Source: Sneathiella sp.
GTDB lineage: Bacteria; Pseudomonadota; Alphaproteobacteria; Sneathiellales; Sneathiellaceae
Length of the DNA: 39,970 nt
Direction: 5' to 3'
Assembly (NCBI RefSeq): GCF_002694385.1
Contig: NZ_NZMB01000012.1
Coordinates: 516,819 to 556,788, forward strand
Shown here: piece after piece, positions 8,729-17,164 of the stretch
How positions within the stretch are numbered: position 1 is the first letter of the stretch
How the letters are laid out: every line of letters begins with the position of its first letter
Notes under the pieces: generated by a model
The model's input: the letters and a program-made list of their open reading frames with translations, nothing else
Databases searched by the model: none
What the model was told of the DNA's origin: nothing
Position numbers and translations under genes: made by a program

Positions 8729-9817
8729 TTACAGATCCCGCGCGGCGAAAAATGCCTGCCGCCCGACCTTCGACCAGCCCCGCGACAATGTGCGGGCCTG
8801 TTCGTAGGAGGCGAGGATATCCTCGGCAAGTGGATCTCCGGTAACAAAGCCGCGAATAAGATCGGGCGCGATTTCGGCGGCCCGTTTCAGAAGGTCGGCA
8901 GGGAATTCGCGAATTTTTACCGTCTCATTACCGGCGAGTTCGCGAAGAGCGCGGGCATTTTCCCAATCCGCCTCCGACAGTCCGAAGGCATTTTCCGCCG
9001 CACAGGCATTGGCAACGACGGCCTTCAAATCCTCCTCAAGCCCGTCATAGGCCGTCCGGTTGACCAGGCATTCCGCCGTGCCGTTCGGTTTGTTGAAGGA
9101 CGGCCAGTAGTAATTGGGCGCGGCCTTGAAGAAGCCGAAGGCCCGGTCACTCCAGGGACCAAGATATTCCACCGCATCGACCAGCCCGCTTTGCAGGCCG
9201 GGGTAGATATCTCCGGGCGCGAGGAGCACGCTGGTCGCGCCGAGCTGTTCGAAAAGATCGCCGCCGAGACCGGCGCTGCGGATTTTGACGCCCCGCATGT
9301 CGGCAAGAGAATTGATTTCGTCCTTGAACCAGCCACCCATCTGGCTGCCCGAATTTCCCGCCATAAAGGGTTTGATATCAAAAGGTTGATAGAGCCTGTC
9401 CCAAAGCTCCTGCCCGCCGCCCTGATAAATCCAGGCCATATGCTCATGGGGGGCGAGGCCGAAGGGGAGGGTGGTGAAGAAAACGCTGGCTTTCGCCTTG
9501 CCCTGCCAGAAGAAAGAGGCCGTATGGGCAAGCTCCGCCGTGCCCCGGCCAACAGCATCGAAAACTTCAAGGGGCGGCACAATTTCATTGGCGGCATAAA
9601 GCTTGACGGCAAGTTTGCCGCCGCTCATCTCGGTGATGCGCCGCGCAAGCCGTTCTGCCGTCACGCCAACTCCGGGTGCGTTTTTAGGCCAGGAGGTGAC
9701 CATTTTCCATTCCCGCACACCGCTGGCGAGGGCGGGGCTTGCAAAGCTCCCCGCGGCGGTGAGGCCTGCGGCGCTGGTGGCAAGAAAATTCCGGCGTGAA
9801 ACAGTTTTTAAGGTCAT
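8729..9817 (-). CDS. TRAP transporter solute-binding protein (DctP/TakP-like), Tat-exported
   Basis: 362 aa. The N-terminus carries a twin-arginine signal (SRRNFL at about residues 8-13, then a hydrophobic stretch ending in ALA), so it should be exported folded to the periplasm. The body fits the TRAP binding-protein family that includes 2-oxoacid-binding TakP: WPKNAPGVG near the start, GGGQELWDRL in the middle, and the KPNGTAECLVNR segment near the ligand pocket. Such proteins usually bind carboxylates through a conserved arginine. The start codon overlaps the stop of thiM (TAATG), so the two are translationally coupled and lie behind a TPP riboswitch. No TRAP membrane subunits (Q or M) are in the window, so it must pair with subunits encoded elsewhere. 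Family assignment is firm; the ligand is inferred from context only. Confidence 0.9.
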   Translation of the reverse strand: MTLKTVSRRNFLATSAAGLTAAGSFASPALASGVREWKMVTSWPKNAPGVGVTAERLARRITEMSGGKLAVKLYAANEIVPPLEVFDAVGRGTAELAHTASFFWQGKAKASVFFTTLPFGLAPHEHMAWIYQGGGQELWDRLYQPFDIKPFMAGNSGSQMGGWFKDEINSLADMRGVKIRSAGLGGDLFEQLGATSVLLAPGDIYPGLQSGLVDAVEYLGPWSDRAFGFFKAAPNYYWPSFNKPNGTAECLVNRTAYDGLEEDLKAVVANACAAENAFGLSEADWENARALRELAGNETVKIREFPADLLKRAAEIAPDLIRGFVTGDPLAEDILASYEQARTLSRGWSKVGRQAFFAARDL

Positions 9818-10551
9818 TAATCCTTCCTTTCCTGAAGGCTGGTCTGACTGAATTGATAGAGATGATCGAGAAGAGCAAAGGCGAAGCTTCCGGGGCCGGA
9901 GCTCTCACATGCTGCCCGCTCTCCCGCTTTGCCAAACAGTTCAAGGCCGGTCGTTACAGCCTGAAGCCGCTTGTCCGGTTTGCTGACAGCGAGGCAGGCG
10001 GCCAGCAGTGCTGTTCCCGCGCAGCCGATACCGGTCACCTGGCTCATCAGCTTATGGCCGCCTTCAACGGTGACTTCCACGCTTCCGTCGGTGACAAGAT
10101 CAGTGACGCCGGTCATGGCGACTATGGCGCCGGTTTCCCGGGCGAGTTCAACGGGCGGCAAGCCAAGCGTTGCGATTTCCCCCGCATTGCCGCGGATCAG
10201 CGCCGGACCAAGCGCGAGCAGTTTCTTCGCGTAAGTGGCGCGCGGTGCTGACCGGTCTATGAATACGGGATCGAAGATCCATGGCACTCCAATCTCCCGC
10301 GCGGCCTCGATCGCCACTTTGATCGAAGTTTTTAAATCGCCGTCAAGGGTGCCGATATTGACAAGAAGCGCATCCGCGCTTTTCGTGAAACCGGCGACTT
10401 CTGTGACATCCGAGGACATTGACGGGATGGCGTTGATCGCGAGAAGCGTATTGGCGGTCAGGGCCTGGACAACGGTATTGGTGAGACAATGCACCTTCGG
10501 CTGCTGCGTGCCGACCTCTTTCAATAGCGCCAGTATCTTGTCATCACGCAT
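9817..10551 (-). CDS. thiM: Hydroxyethylthiazole kinase
   Basis: ThiM phosphorylates 4-methyl-5-(2-hydroxyethyl)thiazole with ATP, salvaging the thiazole half of thiamine in the cytoplasm. Visible family features are the substrate-binding segment HCLTNTVVQALTANTLLAI near the N-terminus, the WIFDPV strand, the RGNAGEI motif, and the ATP/active-site segment TGIGCAG with its cysteine. ATG 10551 is preferred because GGAAGGAAAGAAG lies just before it; an in-frame ATG at 10566 would add five residues but has no good ribosome site. Length (244 aa) is slightly short for the family (about 260). It is the first gene after the TPP riboswitch and is coupled to the TRAP binding protein. No thiD or thiE is nearby. 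Confidence 0.93.
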   Translation of the reverse strand: MRDDKILALLKEVGTQQPKVHCLTNTVVQALTANTLLAINAIPSMSSDVTEVAGFTKSADALLVNIGTLDGDLKTSIKVAIEAAREIGVPWIFDPVFIDRSAPRATYAKKLLALGPALIRGNAGEIATLGLPPVELARETGAIVAMTGVTDLVTDGSVEVTVEGGHKLMSQVTGIGCAGTALLAACLAVSKPDKRLQAVTTGLELFGKAGERAACESSGPGSFAFALLDHLYQFSQTSLQERKD

Positions 10552-10610
10552 CTTCTTTCCTTCCATTTTACGGGGAAAGGGGCGCGAATTACATGGTATG
10601 ACGATGAACC

Positions 10611-10697
10611 GGCCTCAATTCCCTCCGCCGGTTCTAACCGGATCAGGTTCTGCGGGTCGGCGATTTGCCTCTCAGCCATCATGGCACCCCGATGAGT
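10611..10697 (-). promoter_or_regulatory. TPP riboswitch (THI element)
   Basis: Read on the minus strand, the leader of thiM contains the conserved core of the thiamine pyrophosphate aptamer in order: CGGGGTGCC, GGCTGAGAGG, ACCCGCAGAACCTGATC, GGTTAGAACCGG and CGGAGGGAATTGAG. CTCA at the 5' end can pair with TGAG at the 3' end to close P1. About 60 nt separate the aptamer from the thiM start. No U-run terminator is evident there, so control of translation initiation is more likely than attenuation. High TPP should switch off thiM and the coupled TRAP gene. Confidence 0.95.
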
Positions 10698-10704
10698 AAT
10701 TTAC

Positions 10705-10732
10705 ATCTTAAGGCCCGGACGCGGATTTGCAA
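10705..10732 (-). promoter_or_regulatory. Putative sigma70-type promoter of the riboswitch-thiM transcript
   Basis: On the minus strand TTGCAA (10732-10727) is followed after 16 bp by TAAGAT (10710-10705), each matching four of six positions of the sigma70 consensus. Transcription would begin a few bases before the aptamer, which is the right geometry for a riboswitch leader. Confidence 0.5.
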
Positions 10733-10744
10733 TGGAATTTTGGA

Positions 10745-10759
10745 ATTAGAAAAACTAAT
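10745..10759. promoter_or_regulatory. Palindrome ATTAG-A5-CTAAT between divergent genes
   Basis: A perfect 5-bp inverted repeat with a 5-base spacer (TTAGAAAAACTAA is also a T-N11-A box of LysR type). It lies between the thiM leader promoter and the divergently transcribed MFS gene, just upstream of the proposed -35 of the former. Two direct copies of TGGAATT (10733-10739, 10741-10747) overlap it. The 307-bp gap between thiM and the MFS gene otherwise contains the riboswitch and its promoter. Confidence 0.25.
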
Positions 10760-10873
10760 CCATAAGGACAACAAAACTATTGTGACACTTTATTTCCCTT
10801 CATGGTAGTTTAGAGCATAATAACAGCCAGCAACCGGCCAGGGAAACGCCGCAATATCGGACAGGAAATCCCC

Positions 10874-12094
10874 GTGACACAAGAAAAACTCCGCTTTACC
10901 TATCTCAATTTTGGCCATTTTCTTGACCATCTTTTCATGCTGATTTTCGCAAAGGCGGCGTTCAGCGCCGGGATCGCGTTCGGCCTTGCGGAAGATGGGG
11001 CCTATGCGGACATGATTCCCTATGGCATCCCGTCGTTGATTCTGTTCGGTGCCGGTGCGCCCCTGGCGGCGTATCTTGCGGATAAATGGAGCCGCATCAA
11101 CATGATGACAGTCTTTTTTGTCGGTATGGGGCTGTCTGCAATCGTCACCGGCTTCGCCACATCGCCATTGCAGATTGCCCTCGGGCTTGCGGCGATTGGA
11201 CTGTTTGCCTCCATCTATCATCCGGTTGGCATCGCCATGATTGCGCAGGGCGGTGGACGGGTCGGCTGGCGCATCGGCATCAACGGAGTCTGGGGCAACA
11301 TGGGCGTTGCCGCCGCGCCACTGATCACCGGCTTTATCCTGGCCAGCTATAGCTGGCAGCTTGCCTTTATCATTCCCGGCATTGCGGCCGTTCTGACAGG
11401 GATAACCTTTTTCTTTTTTGCCCGGCGGGGCGGCATGAAAGTGCCCGCCTATACGACGGGGAAAAAAGAAACCATCGGCTTCCGTCCGGGCTGGAAGCGG
11501 GCGCTGGCCGCCATCATGCTGGTTACCTCGGCGGGCGGATTTGTGTTCGGAACCATGACCTTCATCATCCCGCGGATGTTTGAGGTCAGCCTGCCTGGCG
11601 TGACCTCGGATGTGGCGACAACCGGGCTGCTGGCCGCGCTCGTATACGCTATTGCGGCTTTCGCGCAGCTTTTGGTCGGTCGTTTGATTGACAGCTATCG
11701 GATCAAGCCTGTGCTGTTTTTCATTGCCCTTGCGCAGCCGGTCCTGATCGGCATCATGGCGATGCAAACGGATTATGCGCTGTTCTTTGCAACCCTTGTC
11801 GCGATGAGCTTCGTGTTCGGCCAGATACCGATCACCGATACGGTCATTTCCCATTATGTGCCGGATGCCTGGCGGGCCAAGGTAATGGCGGTGAAGCTGA
11901 TGCTCAATCTGGTGATCGGTGCGCTGTCCCTGATGGCGGCCCGTTATATTCTGGAGGCGGGGGCCGGGTTTTCCGGCATTATTTCCGTTGTCGCCATTGT
12001 GGCCGTCTTCATCTCCCTTGCCGCGCTCATCCTGCCCGGGCGTATCCGGCGGGATGTACCGCCGACGCCGGGCGCATTGGCGGCGGCGGAATAA
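10874..12094 (+). CDS. MFS transporter
   Basis: 406 aa with about twelve hydrophobic segments and the usual gap between the two halves around residues 190-215. The cytoplasmic loop after TM2 (LADKWSRINMM) corresponds to the MFS motif A region. The repeat of this loop in the second half reads VGRLIDSYRIKP. It is an inner-membrane secondary transporter of unknown substrate. The start is GTG 10874, supported by ACAGGAA about 8 bases upstream. It is divergent from the riboswitch-controlled thiM operon and 73 bp upstream of the 2OG-oxygenase-like gene on the same strand, so it may be co-transcribed with that gene. Nothing in the sequence ties it to thiamine beyond adjacency. Confidence 0.85.
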   Translation: MTQEKLRFTYLNFGHFLDHLFMLIFAKAAFSAGIAFGLAEDGAYADMIPYGIPSLILFGAGAPLAAYLADKWSRINMMTVFFVGMGLSAIVTGFATSPLQIALGLAAIGLFASIYHPVGIAMIAQGGGRVGWRIGINGVWGNMGVAAAPLITGFILASYSWQLAFIIPGIAAVLTGITFFFFARRGGMKVPAYTTGKKETIGFRPGWKRALAAIMLVTSAGGFVFGTMTFIIPRMFEVSLPGVTSDVATTGLLAALVYAIAAFAQLLVGRLIDSYRIKPVLFFIALAQPVLIGIMAMQTDYALFFATLVAMSFVFGQIPITDTVISHYVPDAWRAKVMAVKLMLNLVIGALSLMAARYILEAGAGFSGIISVVAIVAVFISLAALILPGRIRRDVPPTPGALAAAE

Positions 12095-12167
12095 CCGGGA
12101 TCGAGGCAATTGCCGGACGCGATTGTTTTTGGCATAGTTTAGAAAAACCATAAGTAAGGGAGGCACT

Positions 12168-13118
12168 ATGCAAACCGCCACCATCGTCCGGCCCAGACAA
12201 CAGCTCGCCCCGCCGGTTCGTCTCGACCCTGCTTTTTCCGATCCGGAAGCGGTGGTCGATCTGATAGAAAAAGGAAGCCCTTACAAGACGCTTTCCGCCG
12301 TGCACAAGAATACGGGGGAAACCTCCGGGGGGTGGTTCCGCAACTTCTGGGCGCTGGGCGGCAAGGTTGTGTTTGCCGGGGCGGAACCGTTCTTTCATAA
12401 CCCCGAATTTATCGCCGCCGCGCAGCAGTCCTTTAATGCCGAAGTCATTCGCCCTGTCGCCATGATGACAAATCTGAACCTGCCCGCCGCCGGCCTGCCC
12501 CCGCACCAGGATCTGCCGTTCTTTCGCGGCGCGCAGAACCGGGAGGTGCCGAGCTGGATGCTGGCGCCCATGGGATATTCCACCCTGTTTCATGACTGGG
12601 CCATTCCCGTCGCGTCGGCCATCACCTGGTTTTATGACGGCGAAGGCGGAGAGTTTGAATACTGGCCGGACGGGTTTGAGGCGCCATCGAAGACCGAGCG
12701 TCCGCCCTACAGCAATTGCTGCGTCCTTGCGGATAATGAATATATGTTCCATCGCGTTGGTGCCGTCGGCCCGGAAGCGGAGCATGATCTTTATACCGGC
12801 CTTGGTCATCATGCCCGGCTGATCCTGACGGAGGCGGGGCATTGGCAGGTCGAGGATGAGGGGCGGATTGTTGCCGAACTCGAATATTCGAAAGTACGCC
12901 TTTCCGTTCTCTGGAAGGGTTATTGTTTCCGTGACGGGGCGGAGGCGGCCGCCTATGACGATCACAGCCGAGATCTGACAACAGACCTGATCATTGATAT
13001 CTTCCGGAGTGATCTGGCGGCGCGGGGCATACAGGTGAAACGGCCGGAGGATTTCTGGACTGATGCGGGCTGGAAAGAAACGATTACAACTGTTTACGGC
13101 CCCCCGTCCGGCTATTAG
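12168..13118 (+). CDS. Putative Fe(II)/2-oxoglutarate-dependent oxygenase-like protein
   Basis: 316 aa with no signal peptide or membrane segment, so cytosolic. I do not recognise a named family, but the pattern of the 2OG-Fe(II) double-stranded beta-helix is visible. HQD (His113, Asp115) could be the HxD iron pair, GGEFEYWPDG (160-169) resembles the strand that usually follows it, His195 in YMFHRVG could be the distal iron ligand, and an arginine near 217 could bind 2-oxoglutarate. GGGAGG a few bases before ATG 12168 supports the start. The two following genes are VOC-fold proteins, another metal-dependent class, but nothing shows a shared pathway. Assignment is by motif spacing only; another cupin-type protein is possible. 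Confidence 0.55.
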   Translation: MQTATIVRPRQQLAPPVRLDPAFSDPEAVVDLIEKGSPYKTLSAVHKNTGETSGGWFRNFWALGGKVVFAGAEPFFHNPEFIAAAQQSFNAEVIRPVAMMTNLNLPAAGLPPHQDLPFFRGAQNREVPSWMLAPMGYSTLFHDWAIPVASAITWFYDGEGGEFEYWPDGFEAPSKTERPPYSNCCVLADNEYMFHRVGAVGPEAEHDLYTGLGHHARLILTEAGHWQVEDEGRIVAELEYSKVRLSVLWKGYCFRDGAEAAAYDDHSRDLTTDLIIDIFRSDLAARGIQVKRPEDFWTDAGWKETITTVYGPPSGY

Positions 13119-13165
13119 GCTGGGGCCGGTGCAAAACTGCCGGACGGCGCACGGGAAGGGATGTC

Positions 13166-13516
13166 ATGACAGTCAAACGCATAGTTCTTAATATTGCAAC
13201 GGGCAGCCCGCAAAAGGCCGCCGCCTTTTATGGCGATGTGCTGGGGCTGGACAAAGCGATGGATCTCGGCTGGATCGCCACCTATGCCGGGGAGGGGACT
13301 GCCCGGGCGCAGGTCAGCTTTGCGACAGAGGGCGGATCTGGCACGGATGTTCCGGATATCTCTATCGAGGTGGACGATCTTGATGCCACTCACGACAAGC
13401 TCATCGCGGCGGGCTTTCCCATTCTTTATGGCCCGGTCAATGAGCCATGGGGGGTGCGCCGCCTGTTCACGCGCGATCCATTCAACAGGCTTGTGAATAT
13501 TCTGGTGCATGAATAA
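13166..13516 (+). CDS. VOC/glyoxalase-superfamily protein
   Basis: A 116-aa single vicinal-oxygen-chelate domain. Typical features are the VLNIATGSPQKAAAFYGDVLGL opening region, here split by a short loop, the DISIEVDDLDATHDKL strand-helix in the middle, and the WGVRRLFTRDPFNRLVNI ending in which family members carry the last metal ligand. Here the residue after VNI is Leu, not the common Glu, so metal binding is doubtful. GGGAAGGG before ATG 13166 supports the start. It lies 47 bp after the oxygenase-like gene and may be co-transcribed. Function unknown; the superfamily covers glyoxalases, dioxygenases and antibiotic-binding proteins. Confidence 0.8.
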   Translation: MTVKRIVLNIATGSPQKAAAFYGDVLGLDKAMDLGWIATYAGEGTARAQVSFATEGGSGTDVPDISIEVDDLDATHDKLIAAGFPILYGPVNEPWGVRRLFTRDPFNRLVNILVHE

Positions 13517-13560
13517 GCCTGTTCGCGGCGACGTTATCCGACCATATTGCCGCCGTTGGA

Positions 13561-14340
13561 TCAGTCTGCCCTGACGGGACGAAATTCGACGCCGTAACAG
13601 ATGAAGCCGCGCTCCGTCTCCGTGCAGCCTGCTTTTTTCGCCCGGGCGCGCATGGCGGTGGGGTCTTTAGCCGTCAGGTCGATGGCGGTAAACAGATCCT
13701 GCTTTTCACCGGGATTATGGACAAAGCGCAGCCTTCCATAATCGAGGGTGATTTGCGCCACTCCGTTTTCCTGAGATACCGGACGGTCGCAAATCTGCGC
13801 CCATAGTTTTGCGCGGGCGGCCGTCTCGGGTCCGGCAATTTCAATCCCGGTAATTTCGCCGGTCACATCCGTATTGACATACTCCTGCCAGCCCTCTCCG
13901 GCCCAGTGATATTTTGCCATCATGTCATCGCCCCCCTTATGGTGATCAAACTCCAGCATGGTGGCGCCGGTTGCTTTGGGGTTCAATTGCAGAAGATCGG
14001 CCCGGTCATCATAGCGTTCGAAAATGGGGGCAACGCCCGAGGCTTCTGCAAGCGCTTTGTGCCGAGCGACATTGGCGCTGTCGAAGATAGCCATATAACC
14101 GCCCCGGCCCTGATTGCGGGCGAGAAAACGATCGACGGCGGTGTTGTCCCGTGTCGGGGCGACGACCTCCAGAAAACTGCCGTTGATGGCATACATGATA
14201 TTTTCAAGGCCGAACTGGTCAAGTTGCGACCGGTGACAGACCTCAAGACCGAGAATGTCAGTCAATGCCCCTTCCGCTTCGCCGATATTTGCGGCGGCAA
14301 GGCAAATCTGTCGCAGCCGGACGTAATTTTCTGATGTCAT
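13561..14340 (-). CDS. VOC/glyoxalase-like domain protein, two-repeat form
   Basis: 259 aa. The N-terminal half begins with a VOC beta-alpha pattern (RLRQICLAAANIGEAE, then ALTDILGLEV) and has a strand reading GSFLEVVAP, where the Glu sits at a common metal-ligand position. The second half contains GITGIEIAGPE-like and RLRFVHNPG segments that look like a second VOC repeat. It is cytosolic and convergent with the preceding small VOC gene, with 44 bp between stops. The ATG at 14340 closes the frame with no close overlap. Resembles Glyoxalase_3-type proteins annotated without known substrate. Confidence 0.75.
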   Translation of the reverse strand: MTSENYVRLRQICLAAANIGEAEGALTDILGLEVCHRSQLDQFGLENIMYAINGSFLEVVAPTRDNTAVDRFLARNQGRGGYMAIFDSANVARHKALAEASGVAPIFERYDDRADLLQLNPKATGATMLEFDHHKGGDDMMAKYHWAGEGWQEYVNTDVTGEITGIEIAGPETAARAKLWAQICDRPVSQENGVAQITLDYGRLRFVHNPGEKQDLFTAIDLTAKDPTAMRARAKKAGCTETERGFICYGVEFRPVRAD

Positions 14341-14569
14341 CTTGTCCCCCTCCCGCGGGATGTCGGCGGTTGTTGCTTGTTATCTGCCGACTTTCGCAGT
14401 ATTTCAAATTTGCGGGCTGCGGTAAAGGCTTCCTGTCGGTATTGTCAATCGGCTAAGGGGCGAAAAAACAGTAGTCAAAAGGTCGGATGCTGATTAGGCT
14501 AGTCCTTCGATCAGCCGGACATTTTCGAGTAATGATAATCCTATCGCCGACGGGTTCGCGTAGCACAGA

Positions 14570-17164
14570 ATGACGAAAAGCCTTCCTTCCCCGATTACCA
14601 GAATGAGCCAGGCGATGATCGTTCTGGGTATCTGTGCGGCACTGATTGTCGCGTTTGTTAACCTGCGGGACAAACCCATTATCCAGTTTGCCGAAGGGGA
14701 ACTGCTTGATATCCGCTTTTTTCTGCGGGGTCCTGTTGCGGCAGATCCGGAGATTGAGCTGGTCCTGATCGAGGACGCGGACATGGAGACGGATAGCGGC
14801 GGGCTTTCCGTCGCCCGTCTGAGAGAGGGGATGGCGACGCTGTCCCGTCTTGGGGCGAAGGCGGTTGTTCTTGATCCCCGGCTTATGAAACAGAGCGCGC
14901 CCGGCAATAAACCGGCGGAGGCTGCAGATTATACAGCGATGGCCGCGGCTGTCTCAACTGGCGGCAATGTCATTATTCCCTATGTTTTTTCTCTGACCCC
15001 GGCCGCGGGCAGCAGGGCGGCCTTGCCCACTCCGGTCCAGCGAACCGCCTACAGCCTTTTTAAAACCCGTGATTCCTCCGCCGTCAAACGCCCGGTCGAG
15101 GCAGGCGGGTATCAGGCGCCGGATGAGGCCATTTTGTCCACCGGGACCCCGGGGCATGTGACCTATGCGCGTCAGTTCTCCCGGTCGCGCCAGTATGCCT
15201 ATCCGGTTGTCGGTTATGGCGGGGCGTATTATCCCTCACTTGCGATGCAGGCGTTTTTGAGGGCCGCAGGCCTCAGCGTTGCGAATGTCGAGGTGAATTT
15301 CGGGGAAGGGCTGCGAATTGACAGTGAACATCTGCCGATGGACAGCCAGATGCGGCTTGCGGTCAATTATCATGGTCCGGGCGGCAGCTATCGGCAGACG
15401 CGATTTGCGGACCTGCTTGATGGCGCACCGGAGGCAAGCGGCCTCCAGGGCAAGCTGATCGTGCTGGGTTTTGCTCCCACGGCAAGGAACGGAGCCTTTG
15501 CAACACCCTATGATCCGGCCCTGTCGGAAGCGGAATTTCTCGCCAATGTGATTGATAATCTGAAACGCTCCAATCCCCTGATTCGATCACAGCAGGTGAT
15601 TGTACTGGATATCCTGCTGCTGGCGCTGATCGGGCTGTTTTTCGCCCTGCTCGCGGCAGCCAGACGCATTTGGACGGTTATTCTGTTGTCGGTCATTGCG
15701 GCGGGTTTGTTCGTGGCCGCCAATATTCAGGCATTTATTGCGTTTAACCTGTGGCTCGGCCTAACGTTTCCATTGCTTGCCCTCATTCTCTGTGCCGTGG
15801 TTCTGGTGGTGGCGAAGCAGCTTTCCACCCGGCGGGCGGCGGCGTTGCAAGCGGCACAGGAGGCGGCAGATGCGGAGTATAGTGCGCCCTGGACATTTGA
15901 TCGCGTTGCCGCGGCTGCGCCGGTCCGTGAGACGGTGATTGACGCGGAAGACGAGCCACAGCCCGAGGACGATCTGCTGACCCTTGACACGGCCGATGAA
16001 GAAACGGACTTGCAGACGGTTGCGGCGGCTGAAAAACCAGAGCCGGTGATAAAAAAGCCTGCAACAGACAGACCGCATACGGGGGCTGTGTCTGGTCCTT
16101 CGCCGTCCGACGTTCGCGAAGATGAGAAAAAAAGCAAACCGGTCCTCGGTGCGGAGGCGGCGCCCCTGTCGGAGGAGCCGGATGACGCGGCAGACATCGG
16201 GGAGAATGATGAGATAACGGAAACTCCTCAGAGTGAGAGTGAGCAAGAGGATAGAAAGCCGGACACCGAAGAAGCGCCCGCCCGTGTGGAGCCCGAACTT
16301 CCCGCGCCGGCTGCGCGGCCTGCGATCGATGCGCCCTCTCGTCCCGAACCGGATCTTCCTTCGGCGCCCGTCCTGCCGGCTGCTCCGGCTACGGCTGCGG
16401 AAGAAAAGTCCGGTGAACAGTCGATCCGCGAGAAGGACAGGCGGGAAAGTGGAACCGCGGGCCAAAAAAATAAAAAACCGGCATCACTGATCCCGGTTAT
16501 GGAATCCTCCCTGCGGCGGGAAAAGATAACATTGTCGGCGCCGACAGGGCGGGATGTCCGGTCCGGCGGGCGTGATGAGGCGGGCGTGGCGACGCTGTTT
16601 GTCAGGATGCGCGGCTTCCGCCGGGCCGTAAAGCGTTTTGGCCCAACGCGGTCGGTTCAACTCCTCCATTCGGTGTATCAGCTGATTGACAAGACGGTTG
16701 TGCGCAATGCCGGCTATCTGGAACAGTTCGGGGATGAAGATGTGATGGCCATCTTCGGGCTTCCCGATGGCGATGCGCGGGATGCGGAGAACTGCCTCCG
16801 TGCGGCGCGGGAGCTGGCGGCGGCACTCGCCGGATGGGTCGTGCGGCAGGAGATGTCGAGTGAGGCTGCCGATTTCTGCGTTTGCGCGGATTTCGGAACC
16901 GTGCGGGTCACGGCGGGCGGTTCGGCGGAGGCGCCCGACATCAGCCTTGGCGGATATGCCATCGGACGTGTCAGCCGCATGGATAAATCAGCCGCCGCAG
17001 AAGGAGCAAATGTGGTTGTTTCTGAAAAGCTGATGGCGAAGGTGAGGGAGACGGACCTGACCGGTGAGCTCAAGACCGGCTTTGTCGAACAGCCCATGCA
17101 GCAGATTCCCGGGGCCGCCGAAATGACAGGCCTGTGGCGGGCCGTTATCAGCGCCGATGCCTGA
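14570..17164 (+). CDS. CHASE2-domain receptor with degenerate class III nucleotide cyclase domain
   Basis: 864 aa. TM1 is at about 14-31, a CHASE2 extracytoplasmic sensor domain at about 35-340 (LLDIRFFLRGPV, then VVLDPRL and an LIVLGFAP strand), and three more TMs at about 344-416, the usual CHASE2 layout. A long Pro/Glu/Ala/Asp-rich, low-complexity linker spans about 430-665. The C-terminal domain (about 670-860) has the class III cyclase fold: LFVRMRGF at 676-683 where active enzymes have the first metal Asp (here Arg679), FGDEDVMAIFG with the second Asp722 kept, and GGYAIGRVSRM near 794-804 in place of the motif with the catalytic Asn. The lost residues suggest no cyclase activity and a binding or regulatory role. 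Start ATG 14570 has only a weak ribosome site. The DedA gene follows after 278 bp. Confidence 0.88.
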   Translation: MTKSLPSPITRMSQAMIVLGICAALIVAFVNLRDKPIIQFAEGELLDIRFFLRGPVAADPEIELVLIEDADMETDSGGLSVARLREGMATLSRLGAKAVVLDPRLMKQSAPGNKPAEAADYTAMAAAVSTGGNVIIPYVFSLTPAAGSRAALPTPVQRTAYSLFKTRDSSAVKRPVEAGGYQAPDEAILSTGTPGHVTYARQFSRSRQYAYPVVGYGGAYYPSLAMQAFLRAAGLSVANVEVNFGEGLRIDSEHLPMDSQMRLAVNYHGPGGSYRQTRFADLLDGAPEASGLQGKLIVLGFAPTARNGAFATPYDPALSEAEFLANVIDNLKRSNPLIRSQQVIVLDILLLALIGLFFALLAAARRIWTVILLSVIAAGLFVAANIQAFIAFNLWLGLTFPLLALILCAVVLVVAKQLSTRRAAALQAAQEAADAEYSAPWTFDRVAAAAPVRETVIDAEDEPQPEDDLLTLDTADEETDLQTVAAAEKPEPVIKKPATDRPHTGAVSGPSPSDVREDEKKSKPVLGAEAAPLSEEPDDAADIGENDEITETPQSESEQEDRKPDTEEAPARVEPELPAPAARPAIDAPSRPEPDLPSAPVLPAAPATAAEEKSGEQSIREKDRRESGTAGQKNKKPASLIPVMESSLRREKITLSAPTGRDVRSGGRDEAGVATLFVRMRGFRRAVKRFGPTRSVQLLHSVYQLIDKTVVRNAGYLEQFGDEDVMAIFGLPDGDARDAENCLRAARELAAALAGWVVRQEMSSEAADFCVCADFGTVRVTAGGSAEAPDISLGGYAIGRVSRMDKSAAAEGANVVVSEKLMAKVRETDLTGELKTGFVEQPMQQIPGAAEMTGLWRAVISADA

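Noticed and set aside
10874-12094. MFS transporter as part of the thiamine regulon
   Set aside because: It is divergent from the TPP riboswitch and has no aptamer in its own leader.
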